Shown: positions 50,670 through 63,106 of the stretch, piece after piece
How positions within the stretch are numbered: position 1 is the stretch's first letter
How the letters are laid out: each line of letters starts with the position of its first letter
Assembly: GCF_000960995.1 (NCBI RefSeq)
Contig: NZ_CP009435.1
Span: 310,001 to 374,000 of the forward strand
Direction: 5' to 3'
Source of the DNA: Burkholderia glumae LMG 2196 = ATCC 33617
GTDB lineage: Bacteria; Pseudomonadota; Gammaproteobacteria; Burkholderiales; Burkholderiaceae
Length of the DNA stretch: 64,000 nucleotides
Program-made: the position numbers and the translations under genes
Notes under the pieces: model-generated
Told to the model about the DNA's origin: nothing
The model's input: the letters and a program-made list of their open reading frames with translations, nothing else
The model's database searches: none

Positions 50670-51299
50670 GTGAATCCCCGTAGCAGCCATGTGTGTGAGT
50701 CCGGCCCGCCCGTCCGATCGACTTGGAAAGTCGGACGAATCGCCGGGCGGGCGCATTATGGCTGCCGGCGTATGACTTCACGATGACCCGTCGGGCATCG
50801 AATCCGAAATGCTGTATTTCGCTGCCGCCTCGCGTGCGACGCCTCAAGTTTGAAGACCGACGGCCGTTAATTGCGGGCCGCTCGTCGGGGCGAAGACGTG
50901 CTCGTGCCACGCGCCCGATGCCCGCGCCGTGCCGCCCCACCTGCCCGCCCGCCGCCGAAATCCGTCATTTTTCATGATACGGAACGTCAACGCGCGTCGT
51001 AAAAAATCATGATGCGCAGCACCAAAACGCGTTTTCGCGATGTTGCAACGCGTTCCGCAGTCTGAAAATGCAATTCCAAACCATTGTTTTAACAAGATTA
51101 TTTTTGTTTCGAGCAGACGCTCTACGCCCTCGATCGCGGCGCGTCGCCCACGTAGACTGATTTCCATGGATCGACGCAACGCGAGGGCCACGATCCGCCG
51201 GCCCCTCGCCCGCCACCGGCGCGGACGTCGACGAGCCGGCTCCCGCCGCGCGGCGGGAGCGCAACCGATTTCTTTCTTGAATGGTGAACGGAGGCTGAC
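50670..51299. other. Intergenic region upstream of the chemosensory operon
   Basis: No gene I can support in 630 bases. The middle part (about 50970-51110) is AT-richer, as expected for divergent promoters of the leftward operon and the rightward small gene. A GGAGG ribosome site lies at 51287-51292. No repeats noted. Confidence 0.5.
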
Positions 51300-51527
51300 A
51301 TGAAGGGATTTCGCTATGGATCGGACCAGGGGTCGTTCTACATCCTGCCGGGCAACGACGGCTGGGAGGCGACGTTCGGCAACGCATCGCTGGGCGAGTT
51401 CAAGAGCCCGGAGCATGCAGTCGATCACCTGGCGCGCGGCGCGCACTGCGCGGCGCTCGACGAGATCGACACCTCGACGCTCGAGATCCCCGGACAGATC
51501 GACGATTGGGAAATCGTCCACGTGTAA
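51300..51527 (+). CDS. Small hypothetical protein
   Basis: A 75-residue soluble acidic protein: MKGFRYGSDQGSFYILPGND to IDDWEIVHV. The sequence looks like a small beta-rich fold followed by a helix (SPEHAVDHLARGAHCAALDE). It has a good GGAGG ribosome site 7 bases upstream and its own terminator immediately after the stop, so it is a real monocistronic gene. Family and role not recognised; similar short orphan proteins are common in Burkholderia. Confidence 0.75.
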   Translation: MKGFRYGSDQGSFYILPGNDGWEATFGNASLGEFKSPEHAVDHLARGAHCAALDEIDTSTLEIPGQIDDWEIVHV

Positions 51528-51533
51528 ACGGGA

Positions 51534-51571
51534 AACGGCGCACGCGTGCCTTGCCTCGCGCGTGCGCCGTT
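51534..51571 (+). terminator. Terminator after the small gene
   Basis: Perfect 13-bp stem AACGGCGCACGCG with its complement, 12-base loop, followed by GTTTG. Confidence 0.75.
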
Positions 51572-51738
51572 GTTTGCGCCATTGCTTATGTGATGTGCCG
51601 CCGCACGCGCCAGATCGGACGCGCGCGGCGGCGCGGTACAGGCGGTGACGTTCGCCGCCTGCGCCGCGTTGGAGCGGGCACCTTGCCGCCGCCGCGCGCT
51701 CGCGCGTTGAACGCCGGACTCGGCACCGCCCGCACGGC

Positions 51739-53967
51739 TTACGCCAGTGCGTCGATCACGCCGTTGAGCGTCGCGCTCGGACGCATGGCCCGGCTAGTCA
51801 GCGCGGCGTCCGGACGGTAGTAGCCGCCGATGTCGACCGGCTTGCCCTGCGCCGCGCCCAGTTCCGCCACGATGCGTGCCTCGTTTTCCGTCAGCGTCTT
51901 GGCGACACCGGCGAATTGCGCGGCCAGTTCCGCGTCCTCGGTCTGCGCGGCCAGCGCCTGCGCCCAGAACAGGCACAGGTAGAAATGGCTGCCGCGGTTG
52001 TCGATGCCGCCCACCTTGCGTGCCGGCGAACGGTTCTCGTCGAGGAACTTGCCGGTGGCCTGGTCGAGCGTCTTCGCGAGCACCAGTGCCTTGGGGTTGT
52101 GATAGGCGTTGCCGAGGTGCTCGAGCGAAGCGGCCAGCGCGAGGAATTCGCCGAGCGAATCCCAGCGCAGGAAGCCTTCCTCGTTGAACTGCTGCACGTG
52201 CTTCGGCGCCGAGCCGCCCGCGCCGGTTTCGAACATGCCGCCGCCCGCCATCAGCGGCACGATCGACAGCATCTTCGCGCTGGTGCCCAGTTCCATGATC
52301 GGGAACAGATCGGTCAGGTAGTCGCGCAGCACGTTGCCGGTCACCGAGATGGTGTCCTTGCCGGCGCGGATGCGCTCGAGCGAGAAGCGCGTCGCCTCGA
52401 CGGGCGGCAGGATCCGGATGTCGAGACCGTTGGTGTCGTGATCCTTCAGATACCGCTCGACCTTCTTGATGATCTGCGCGTCGTGGGCACGCGCGGCGTC
52501 GAGCCAGAACACGGCGGGCGTGTTCGAGGCGCGCGCGCGCTTCACGGCCAGCTTGACCCAGTCCTGCACCGGCGCGTCCTTGGTCTGGCACATGCGCCAG
52601 ATGTCGCCCGACTTCACTTCATGCTCGAGCAGCACGCGGCCGGCCTCGTCGGTCACGCGCACCACGCCGTCGGCCGTGATCTGGAAGGTCTTGTCGTGCG
52701 AACCGTATTCCTCGGCCGCCTGCGCCATCAGGCCCACGTTCGGCACGCTGCCCATGGTGACGGGATCGAACGCGCCGTGCTGCTTGCAGTCGTCGATCAC
52801 GGCCTGGTAGACGCCCGCGTAGCAGCGGTCCGGAATCACGGCCTTGGCGTCGTGCAGCTTGCCGTCCGCGCCCCACATGCCGCCCGAATCGCGGATCATG
52901 GCCGGCATCGAGGCGTCGACGATCACGTCGCTCGGCACGTGCAGGTTCGTGATGCCCTTGTCCGAATTGACCATCGCGAGGGACGGGCGCTTTTCATACT
53001 GGGCCTTGATGTCGGCTTCGATCTCGGCGCGCTTCTCGGCCGGCAGGTCCTTCAGGCGTGCGTACAGGTCGCCGATGCCGTTGTTCGGGTTGAAGCCGAT
53101 CTTGACGAGCGTCTCGGCGTGCTTGGTCAGCACGTCCTCGTAGAACACCGACACGAACTGGCCGAACAGGATCGGATCGGAGACCTTCATCATGGTCGCC
53201 TTCAGGTGGACCGAGAACAGCACGCCGCGGGCCTTCGCGTCGGCGATCTGCGCCTCGATGAAGCTGCGCAGCGCGGTGCGGCTCATCACCGAGGCGTCGA
53301 TGATTTCACCGGCCTTGACGACGGTCTTTTCCTTCAGCACCTTCTTCGTACCATCGGCCGTGGTCAGTTCGATCCTGACGCTGCCGGCCGCGTCGATCAG
53401 CGCCGACTTCTCGCTGCCGTAGAAGTCGCCCTCGCTCATGTGCGCGACGTGCGATTTCGAATCGGCGGTCCAGGCTCCCATCTTGTGCGGGTGCTTGCGG
53501 GCGTAGCTCTTGACCGACAGCGGCGCGCGGCGGTCCGAGTTGCCTTCGCGCAGCACCGGGTTCACGGCGCTGCCCTTGATCTTGTCGTAGCGGGCCTTGG
53601 CGTCCTTCTCGGCGTCGCTGCTCGCTTCGTCGGGATAGTTCGGCAGCTTGTAGCCCTGCGCCTGCAGCTCGGCGATCGCGGCCTTCAGCTGCGGCACCGA
53701 GGCGCTGATGTTCGGCAGCTTGATGATGTTCGCTTCGGGACGCAAGGTCAGCTGGCCAAGCTCGGCGAGATCGTCGCTGATCTTCTGCTCGGGAGTGAGC
53801 GCCTCGGGAAACGCGGCGATGATACGGCCGGCGAGCGAGATGTCGCGGGTTTCGACGGCCACGCCCGACGAGCGCGTGAAGGCCTTGACGATCGGCAGCA
53901 GCGAATAGGTCGCCAGCGCCGGAGCTTCGTCGGTAAGGGTGTAGATGATCTTGGACGAGGTGGACAT
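51739..53967 (-). CDS. Monomeric NADP-dependent isocitrate dehydrogenase
   Basis: A 742-residue monomeric-type IDH converting isocitrate to 2-oxoglutarate with NADPH production in the TCA cycle. The start MSTSSKIIYTLTDEAPALAT, the substrate stretch VLREGNSDRRAPLSVKSYAR, KMGAWTADSKSHVAHMSEGD, NVGLMAQAAEEYGSHDKTFQ and the NADP region SVTGNVLRDYLTDLFPIMEL are diagnostic of this family, unrelated in length to the dimeric enzyme. Length matches the usual 740 residues. The dimeric NADP-IDH gene lies directly upstream on the same strand, 170 bases away. Confidence 0.96.
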   Translation of the reverse strand: MSTSSKIIYTLTDEAPALATYSLLPIVKAFTRSSGVAVETRDISLAGRIIAAFPEALTPEQKISDDLAELGQLTLRPEANIIKLPNISASVPQLKAAIAELQAQGYKLPNYPDEASSDAEKDAKARYDKIKGSAVNPVLREGNSDRRAPLSVKSYARKHPHKMGAWTADSKSHVAHMSEGDFYGSEKSALIDAAGSVRIELTTADGTKKVLKEKTVVKAGEIIDASVMSRTALRSFIEAQIADAKARGVLFSVHLKATMMKVSDPILFGQFVSVFYEDVLTKHAETLVKIGFNPNNGIGDLYARLKDLPAEKRAEIEADIKAQYEKRPSLAMVNSDKGITNLHVPSDVIVDASMPAMIRDSGGMWGADGKLHDAKAVIPDRCYAGVYQAVIDDCKQHGAFDPVTMGSVPNVGLMAQAAEEYGSHDKTFQITADGVVRVTDEAGRVLLEHEVKSGDIWRMCQTKDAPVQDWVKLAVKRARASNTPAVFWLDAARAHDAQIIKKVERYLKDHDTNGLDIRILPPVEATRFSLERIRAGKDTISVTGNVLRDYLTDLFPIMELGTSAKMLSIVPLMAGGGMFETGAGGSAPKHVQQFNEEGFLRWDSLGEFLALAASLEHLGNAYHNPKALVLAKTLDQATGKFLDENRSPARKVGGIDNRGSHFYLCLFWAQALAAQTEDAELAAQFAGVAKTLTENEARIVAELGAAQGKPVDIGGYYRPDAALTSRAMRPSATLNGVIDALA

Positions 53968-54135
53968 GGTTGATGCGTTGCTACGAGAAAATTGACAGAA
54001 GATCGCTGACAGCGAACCCAACGGGCCGCGATCGAACCGACCGCGAACAAGCGCCGACGAACCTTAGCTCCCACCCCGGCGACATCGGCCTGGCGCCGGG
54101 GTGGCCGGAACGGATCCGGCATTACCGCATCGTGC

Positions 54136-55392
<1,257 letters not shown>

Positions 55393-55602
55393 GGTCGACT
55401 CCAGTGATATGGCTGGGCTGATGGAAAGCGGGGGCTTGCCTGGCTGATGCACAGAAACGTTGCCGCTATTCTAGCGCCCGTAACGGCCGTGCCGCCGCCC
55501 GCCATCAAGTCTTATATAAGACAAAAGACCTGCCGTTCCGTATTATGCATTAAGATTTCGCCATTTGCCATACGACGCGGCGCGAGCCGCGCAGCCCGCC
55601 CG

Positions 55603-56181
55603 ATGCCTCTGGTCGCCCTCAACAAACCGTTCGGCACGATCTGCCAGTTCTCGCCGCACGAAACCCGGCCTTCGCTCGGCGACTGGGTACGCGCCCCGGG
55701 CGTCTATCCGGCTGGCCGGCTCGACGCGGACAGCGAGGGCCTGCTGCTGCTGACCGACGACGGCGCGCTGCAGGCGCGCATCGCCGAGCCGCGCCACAAG
55801 CTCGTCAAGCGCTACTGGGCCCAGGTCGAGGGCGCACCCGACGCGGCCGCACTGAAGGCGCTCGCGCGCGGCGTCGACCTCGGCGACTACGTCACGCGCC
55901 CGTGCCGCGCGTCGTTGGTCGAGCCGCCCGCCACGCTCTGGCCGCGTACCCCGCCGGTGCGCTTTCGCGCTGCGATCCCCACCACCTGGATCGAACTCGC
56001 GATCAGCGAAGGCAAGAACCGCCAGGTGCGCCGGATGACGGCCGCGGTCGGTTTTCCGACGCTGCGGCTGGTGCGCGTCGGCATCGGCGCGCTCGACCTG
56101 TTCGCGCTCGGCCTCGCGCCCGGCGAGACCATCGAGCTGCCGCCGCGCGCGCCCTGGGACGGTTTTGCGCCGATCGAATGA
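55603..56181 (+). CDS. rluE: 23S rRNA pseudouridine synthase, RluE-like
   Basis: A 192-residue RsuA-family enzyme without S4 domain. MPLVALNKPFGTICQFSPHE is the N-terminus, and the catalytic aspartate is in YPAGRLDADSEGLLLLTDDG; KRYWAQVEG and SEGKNRQVRRMTAAVGFPTL follow. The lack of the S4 domain and the length point to RluE (U2457) rather than RsuA or RluB. The start at 55603 is chosen from the family N-terminus; the frame is open to 55447 without a ribosome site. Divergent from icd. Confidence 0.9.
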   Translation: MPLVALNKPFGTICQFSPHETRPSLGDWVRAPGVYPAGRLDADSEGLLLLTDDGALQARIAEPRHKLVKRYWAQVEGAPDAAALKALARGVDLGDYVTRPCRASLVEPPATLWPRTPPVRFRAAIPTTWIELAISEGKNRQVRRMTAAVGFPTLRLVRVGIGALDLFALGLAPGETIELPPRAPWDGFAPIE

Positions 56182-56440
56182 AAGTTTCATGACTCGCGTC
56201 AACCAATCGACTCGACCGTCCGTTATTTCACGAAGATGCCGACCGAAGCTATCCGGCATTGGCGCCAAGCCGCGAAACCGGTGTCGTCCGCGACGCCTGA
56301 CTCGCAGCCAAGTGTCCGCAGCGCCAAGGAATTTTTTTTTCTTGCCGCGTCTGTCAACCGAAAGGTGGATGGCCTCGTTAGACGAACTGACTCCTATGCC
56401 GGGTCATTTGGTTAATTAACTAAAGCTGAGGAAACACAAG

Positions 56441-56641
56441 ATGAACAAACTGATCGCCGCTCTGGTCGCTGGCCTGTTCGCAACGGCTGCATTCGCACAA
56501 GCTTCGGCACCGGCTGCCGCTCCGGAAGCCGCTTCGGCACCGGCGAAGAAGGCCACGCACAAGAAGCACGCAGCGAAGAAGCATGCACATAAGAAGGCCG
56601 CTGCCAGCGAGGCAGCAGCACCGGCAGCTGCTTCGAACTAA
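56441..56641 (+). CDS. Small secreted Ala/Lys/His-rich protein
   Basis: A 66-residue protein with a clear signal peptide (MNKLIAALVAGLFATAAFAQ, cleavage after AFA). The mature part of about 47 residues is built almost only of Ala, Lys, His, Pro, Ser and Glu (KKATHKKHAAKKHAHKKAAA). It has a GAGGAAAC ribosome site and a strong terminator 55 bases after the stop. Such short basic periplasmic proteins occur widely in Burkholderia with no known role; metal or nucleic-acid binding through the Lys-His run is conceivable. Base composition is lower in GC than the neighbours. Confidence 0.85.
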   Translation: MNKLIAALVAGLFATAAFAQASAPAAAPEAASAPAKKATHKKHAAKKHAHKKAAASEAAAPAAASN

Positions 56642-56695
56642 GCAAGCAGACTGTAAGAAACGCAGGGAACCTGCAGTCCGGTTTCCGCGCCGTTG

Positions 56696-56733
56696 AAAGG
56701 CAGATCACCGCAAGGCGATCTGCCTTTTCTTTT
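56696..56733 (+). terminator. Terminator after the small secreted protein
   Basis: Stem AAAGGCAGATC/GATCTGCCTTT with a 10-base loop followed by TTCTTTTTG. Confidence 0.92.
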
Positions 56734-56825
56734 TGCCCCGTCATCCGGCCGTCATTGCCTTGCTGCACCGGAGCGCGCGCATCGCGTACCATGCAGCCCT
56801 CGATTACCCGATCAGGAGCTTCGTC

Positions 56826-57335
56826 GTGCGACTCTTTCCGCGCCCCACGCTCGCCCGCCTCGTGCGGACCGCCGTGTTCCCCGTCGCGCTCGCGCTTGCC
56901 GCGGGCGGCCTCGCGCCCGCGTTCGAGCAATCGAACGGCATCCCGCCGGGCGCCAAGCAGCCGAGCGAGTTTGCGCACACCAAGCTGCGCGTGGGCATGT
57001 ACGTGATCGACGCGGCGATCGCCGCCAACGACGCGGACCGCGAGCAGGGGCTCATGTATCGCAGCCAGCTCGCGCCGAACGAGGGCATGCTGTTCGTATT
57101 CGGCGAGAACGCCGTGCATTGCTTCTGGATGAAGAACACGCTGATCCCGCTGTCGATCGCATTCATGCGCGCCGACGGCACGATCACCGACATCGACGAA
57201 ATGCGCGCCGAGACCACCGACAATCATTGTCCGCGCAACAATGGCGTCTACGCGCTAGAAATGAGCAAGGGCTGGTTCCAGGCCAAGGGCATCAAGCCCG
57301 GCATGAAGATCGACGGGCTGCCGGCACCGCAGTAA
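56826..57335 (+). CDS. DUF192 protein, exported
   Basis: A 169-residue protein. A GTG start at 56826 is preceded by AGGAG and gives a signal peptide (residues about 10-30, AVFPVALALAAGGLAPAF). The mature part is a DUF192 domain: EFAHTKLRVGMYVIDAAIAA, REQGLMYRSQLAPNEGMLF, HCFWMKNTLIPLSIAFM, ITDIDEMRAETTDNHCP and ALEMSKGWFQAKGIKPG. DUF192 proteins are small periplasmic beta-barrels of unknown biochemical function. The frame is open upstream to 56733, but that part overlaps the previous terminator. Confidence 0.88.
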   Translation: MRLFPRPTLARLVRTAVFPVALALAAGGLAPAFEQSNGIPPGAKQPSEFAHTKLRVGMYVIDAAIAANDADREQGLMYRSQLAPNEGMLFVFGENAVHCFWMKNTLIPLSIAFMRADGTITDIDEMRAETTDNHCPRNNGVYALEMSKGWFQAKGIKPGMKIDGLPAPQ

Positions 57336-59854
<2,519 letters not shown>

Positions 59855-59902
59855 GGCCCGCGAACGGGCGCGCCTCGTCGCGACGCGGCGCGCCTGCCAG
59901 CC

Positions 59903-59936
59903 AGCCCGCCCGGAGGCCGCTCCGGGCGGGCTTTTT
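59903..59936 (+). terminator. Terminator after fusA
   Basis: Perfect 13-bp stem AGCCCGCCCGGAG with its complement, 4-base loop, followed by a T-run. Also faces the convergent MFS gene. Confidence 0.93.
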
Positions 59937-59967
59937 CATTGCGCGGCACGCTCCCGGCGTGCCGCGT

Positions 59968-61260
59968 TCAGCGGCGCCGCACCGCGCGCGATGCCCTCTG
60001 GTCCGCCTCGCGCGCGACGGCCTCGTCACTTCCCTCGGCCGCGGCCCGCGCCTCGCGCGCCTGCCGCCGCATCGCGCGCAGCGCCACCACGGCGGCTGCG
60101 GCGCCGGCCGCCGCGCCCACGCCGAGCGACCAGCGCGGCCCGAAGCGGTCCGCCACCCAGCCGGCGATCGGTGCGCCGAGCGGCGTGCCGCCCATCACGA
60201 TCGCCACGCGCAACGCCGTCACACGCCCGCGCATGCCCGGCTCGGTGGACAGCTGCATCAGGCTGTTCGAGGAATTGGTGATGGTCAGCGCGGCGACGCC
60301 GACCACCACCAGCATCGCGCCGAAGCTCCAGAAGCCCGGCGCCAGCGCCGCGCAGGCGCAGCCGATGCCGAACGCCGCGCAACCGCCGAGCAGCGTGCGC
60401 AGCGTGGGACGGTCGCGGCCGGCGGCCACCAGCGCGCCCGCGATGGTGCCGATCGCCATGATCGACGACAGCAGCCCGAAACCGCTCGCGCCGGTGTGGA
60501 ACACGTCGACGGCCATCGTCGAGAGGTAGATCTGGAAATTGAGCCCAAAGGTGCCGATCAGGAACAGCATCGCGAGGATCGCAAGCAGGTCGGGCCGGCC
60601 GCGCACGTAGCGCGCGCCCGCCGCGAGGCCGCCCCGCGCGCGCCGCGACTGCGCCCCCGGGTGCTGCGGCGAGACGCGCAGCCGCGACAGCGACACCAGC
60701 ACCGCGCCGAACGACAGGCCGTTCGCGACGAACGCCCAGCCGGTGCCGACCGACGAGATCAGGAGTCCCGCCACGGCGGGGCCGATCATGCGCGCCGCGT
60801 TGAACACGGTGGAGTTGAGCGCGACCGCGTTGGCGAGATCCGCGTCGCCGACGAGCGAGGTGACGAAGGTCTGCCGCACCGGCGCATCGAACGCGGCCAC
60901 GCTGCCGAACAGCAGCGCGAACAGGTATACATGCCAGAGCCGCGCCACGCCCGCCACCACGATCACACCGAGCCCGAACGCGAGCGCGCCCATCAGCGCC
61001 TGGGTCGCGCGCAGCAGCTTGCGCTGGTCGAAATGGTCGGCCGCGTAGCCGGTCCACGGCAGCAGCAGCATCTGCGGCGCATATTGCAGCGCCATCACGA
61101 TGCCGACCGCCGAGGCGTCGTGACGCGTCAGTTGCGTGAGCACGAGCCAGCTCTGCGCGGTGCGCTGCACCCAGGTGCCGACGTTCGAGACGAGCGCGCC
61201 GGCCGCCCACAGCCGGTAGTTCGAATGACGTAGCGAACGGAACGAGCGCGCCAGGCTCAT
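59968..61260 (-). CDS. MFS transporter (DHA3/EntS-type exporter)
   Basis: A 430-residue major facilitator with about 12 membrane helices. The start MSLARSFRSLRHSNYRLWAA is typical of the EntS/DHA3 exporters, followed by SNVGTWVQRTAQSWLVLTQL and the motif A-like loop GYAADHFDQRKLLRATQAL. Helix 5 carries GPAVAGLLISSVGTGWAF. The C-terminus is Arg-rich (AVAREADQRASRAVRRR) and cytoplasmic. The ATG at 61260 is used; an upstream frame extends to 61473 but is Arg/Ala-rich shadow. The MarR regulator lies 116 bases upstream on the same strand. Substrate unknown; efflux of siderophores or drugs is possible. Confidence 0.9.
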   Translation of the reverse strand: MSLARSFRSLRHSNYRLWAAGALVSNVGTWVQRTAQSWLVLTQLTRHDASAVGIVMALQYAPQMLLLPWTGYAADHFDQRKLLRATQALMGALAFGLGVIVVAGVARLWHVYLFALLFGSVAAFDAPVRQTFVTSLVGDADLANAVALNSTVFNAARMIGPAVAGLLISSVGTGWAFVANGLSFGAVLVSLSRLRVSPQHPGAQSRRARGGLAAGARYVRGRPDLLAILAMLFLIGTFGLNFQIYLSTMAVDVFHTGASGFGLLSSIMAIGTIAGALVAAGRDRPTLRTLLGGCAAFGIGCACAALAPGFWSFGAMLVVVGVAALTITNSSNSLMQLSTEPGMRGRVTALRVAIVMGGTPLGAPIAGWVADRFGPRWSLGVGAAAGAAAAVVALRAMRRQAREARAAAEGSDEAVAREADQRASRAVRRR

Positions 61261-61376
61261 TGCCGCGCCCCGCTGCACCAGCGGCCCTCGGGCCGGCAGG
61301 CGCGGGCCGGCACATCCGACCCGGCGGCCCGCGCGGGAACGACGGCCCGGGCCGGACCGGCCGGCGCGCCCATGCC

Positions 61377-61847
61377 TCAGAACTCCGCGAGCCGCTGCAG
61401 CAACGCGACGGCGGCCGCCAGCTCGCGCCGCTCGCGCGCCGACAGCTGCGCGTCCAGCGCGCGCCCGAGCCAATCCTCGCGCGCCGAGCGGCTCGCCCGC
61501 AGGCGCTCGCGAAACGGCTCGGCGAGCGCCATCAGCGTCTGCCGGCCGTCCGCCGGATCGGGCGAGGCGAGCACCGCGCCCTGCGCCTCGAGCGCGGCGA
61601 CGGTGGCCCGCATCGACTGCGGACGCACGCTCTCGGCACGCGCGAGCGCCGATACGGTCGCCGGCCCGTCGCGTTCGAGCCGCAGCAGCACCGAGCGCTG
61701 CGAGGGCGTGAAGTCACCGCTGCGCCCCTGCTCGCGCAGGCGCCGCATCAGCTTGCCGAGCGCGATCCGCAACTCTCCGGCCAGCGCGGCCGGCTCGGCC
61801 TCGCCGGGCAAATCGTCGGGATCGGAGGAATGAGGAATATCAAGCAT
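61377..61847 (-). CDS. MarR-family transcriptional regulator
   Basis: A 156-residue winged-helix regulator. LRIALGKLMRRLREQG opens the dimer helix; FTPSQRSVLLRLERDGPATV, SALARAESVRPQSMRATVAA (recognition helix) and LEAQGAVLASPDPADGRQTL (wing) form the DNA-binding core. The ATG at 61847 is used; a GTG 6 bases upstream is possible. It precedes the MFS gene on the same strand and its own promoter region carries a 28-bp dyad (61867-61894), so auto-repression and control of the MFS gene are likely. Ligand unknown. Confidence 0.9.
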   Translation of the reverse strand: MLDIPHSSDPDDLPGEAEPAALAGELRIALGKLMRRLREQGRSGDFTPSQRSVLLRLERDGPATVSALARAESVRPQSMRATVAALEAQGAVLASPDPADGRQTLMALAEPFRERLRASRSAREDWLGRALDAQLSARERRELAAAVALLQRLAEF

Positions 61848-61866
61848 CCGCACACGTTATCATTTT

Positions 61867-61894
61867 TACAGGAAAACTGTACAGTTAATCTGTA
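61867..61894. promoter_or_regulatory. 28-bp dyad, probable MarR operator
   Basis: A perfect 12-bp palindrome AACTGTACAGTT (61875-61886) is flanked at equal distance by TACAG and CTGTA. It lies 20 bases upstream of the MarR start and within the space shared with the divergent nickel transporter gene, so it could control both. Confidence 0.7.
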
Positions 61895-61989
61895 TATCTT
61901 GCTGCCGCCGGCTGGCGGCTCCGCTCATACCGCTGGAATTTTGCTCGTGTCAGAATCCGCGAATCCCGCAGACCGCCCCGCCCCACGCC

Positions 61990-63030
61990 ATGCCCGTCTC
62001 GCCCCGCCGCCAGTTGTTGATGCTCTACGCCGCGCTCATCGGCGCGAACCTCGCCGCCTGGAGCTGGGCGCTCGTCGCGCTGCACGGCCATCCGCTGCTG
62101 CTCGGCACGGCCGCGCTCGCCTACGGCTTCGGCCTGCGTCACGCGGTGGACGCCGACCACATCGCCGCGATCGATACGGTCACGCGCAAGCTGATGCAGG
62201 AAGGCCAGCGGCCGTTCTCGGTCGGCCTGTTCTTCTCGCTCGGCCACTCGACGATCGTGATCGTCGCCACGCTCGGCATCGCGATCACCGCGCTCGCGCT
62301 GCGCACGCGCCTCGACGGCTTCAAGGCGGTGGGCGGCACGATCGGCACGGCGGTGTCGGCCGGCTTCCTGCTGGTGCTCGCGATCATCAATCTCGTGATC
62401 CTGCGCGACATCTGGCGCCGCTACCGGCACGCGCGCAAAGCCGACGCGGCCGGCGCCCATCCCGCCGCCGACGCGCACGCGGGCCATCCGGGCCACCATC
62501 ACGCGGCGGGCGGCCTGCTCACGCGCCTGCTGCGCCCGCTGTTCCGGCTCGTCACGAAAAGCGCCCACATGTACCCGGTGGGCCTGCTGTTCGGACTCGG
62601 CTTCGACACGGCCACCGAGATCGGGCTGCTCGCGATCGCCGCCGCGCAGGCCAACCAGGGGCTGCCGCTACACGCGGTGCTGGTGTTTCCGGCGCTGTTT
62701 ACGGCCGGCATGACGCTGATCGATTCGACCGACAACGTGCTGATGGTCCACGCCTACGGCTGGGCGATGGACGACCCGCGGCGCAAGCTCGCCTACAACC
62801 TCAGCATCACCTTCGTCTCGGCCGCGGTCGCGCTCGTGATCGGCGGCGTCGAGGCGCTCGGCCTCGTCGCCGACCGGCTCGGCCTGGCCGGCGGCGTCTG
62901 GGACCTGATCGGCGCGATCAACGATCGCTTCGGCACGATCGGCTACGCCATCGTCGCGCTGTTCCTGGCCTGCTGGGTCGGCTCGATCCTGTTCCACCGC
63001 TGGCGCCGCGCCAGCTCGCAACTCGTCTGA
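61990..63030 (+). CDS. NiCoT-family nickel/cobalt transporter (HoxN/NixA-like)
   Basis: A 346-residue permease with eight predicted membrane helices. The signature of the family is seen as YGFGLRHAVDADHIAAIDT (the H-x4-DH metal site in helix 2), followed by FSLGHSTIVIVATL, GLLFGLGFDTATEIGLL and the second signature FPALFTAGMTLIDSTDNVLM. A His-rich cytoplasmic loop (HAGHPGHHH, near residue 165) may bind metal. It is divergent from the MarR gene, sharing the dyad region. Ni versus Co preference cannot be told from sequence. A 14-bp tandem repeat starts at the stop codon. Confidence 0.95.
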   Translation: MPVSPRRQLLMLYAALIGANLAAWSWALVALHGHPLLLGTAALAYGFGLRHAVDADHIAAIDTVTRKLMQEGQRPFSVGLFFSLGHSTIVIVATLGIAITALALRTRLDGFKAVGGTIGTAVSAGFLLVLAIINLVILRDIWRRYRHARKADAAGAHPAADAHAGHPGHHHAAGGLLTRLLRPLFRLVTKSAHMYPVGLLFGLGFDTATEIGLLAIAAAQANQGLPLHAVLVFPALFTAGMTLIDSTDNVLMVHAYGWAMDDPRRKLAYNLSITFVSAAVALVIGGVEALGLVADRLGLAGGVWDLIGAINDRFGTIGYAIVALFLACWVGSILFHRWRRASSQLV

Positions 63031-63073
63031 CGCAGCTCGTCTGACGCAGCTCGTCTGACGCAGCCCGTCTGAC
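63018..63073. repeat. 14-bp tandem repeat over the stop of the nickel transporter gene
   Basis: Four units of GCAGCTCGTCTGAC, the first (GCAACTCGTCTGAC) inside the last codons and the fourth with one change. Each unit carries TGA. Likely replication slippage; copy number does not change the protein because the first TGA ends it. Confidence 0.9.
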
Positions 63074-63106
63074 CAGGCGCGGCGCCACCTCGGCGCGCGC
63101 CCGCGC

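Noticed and set aside
47688..50786. 1032-codon open frame antisense to the CheA-like kinase
   Set aside because: Shadow frame; composition is His/Arg/Ala-rich without domains, and the opposite strand encodes recognisable kinase motifs.
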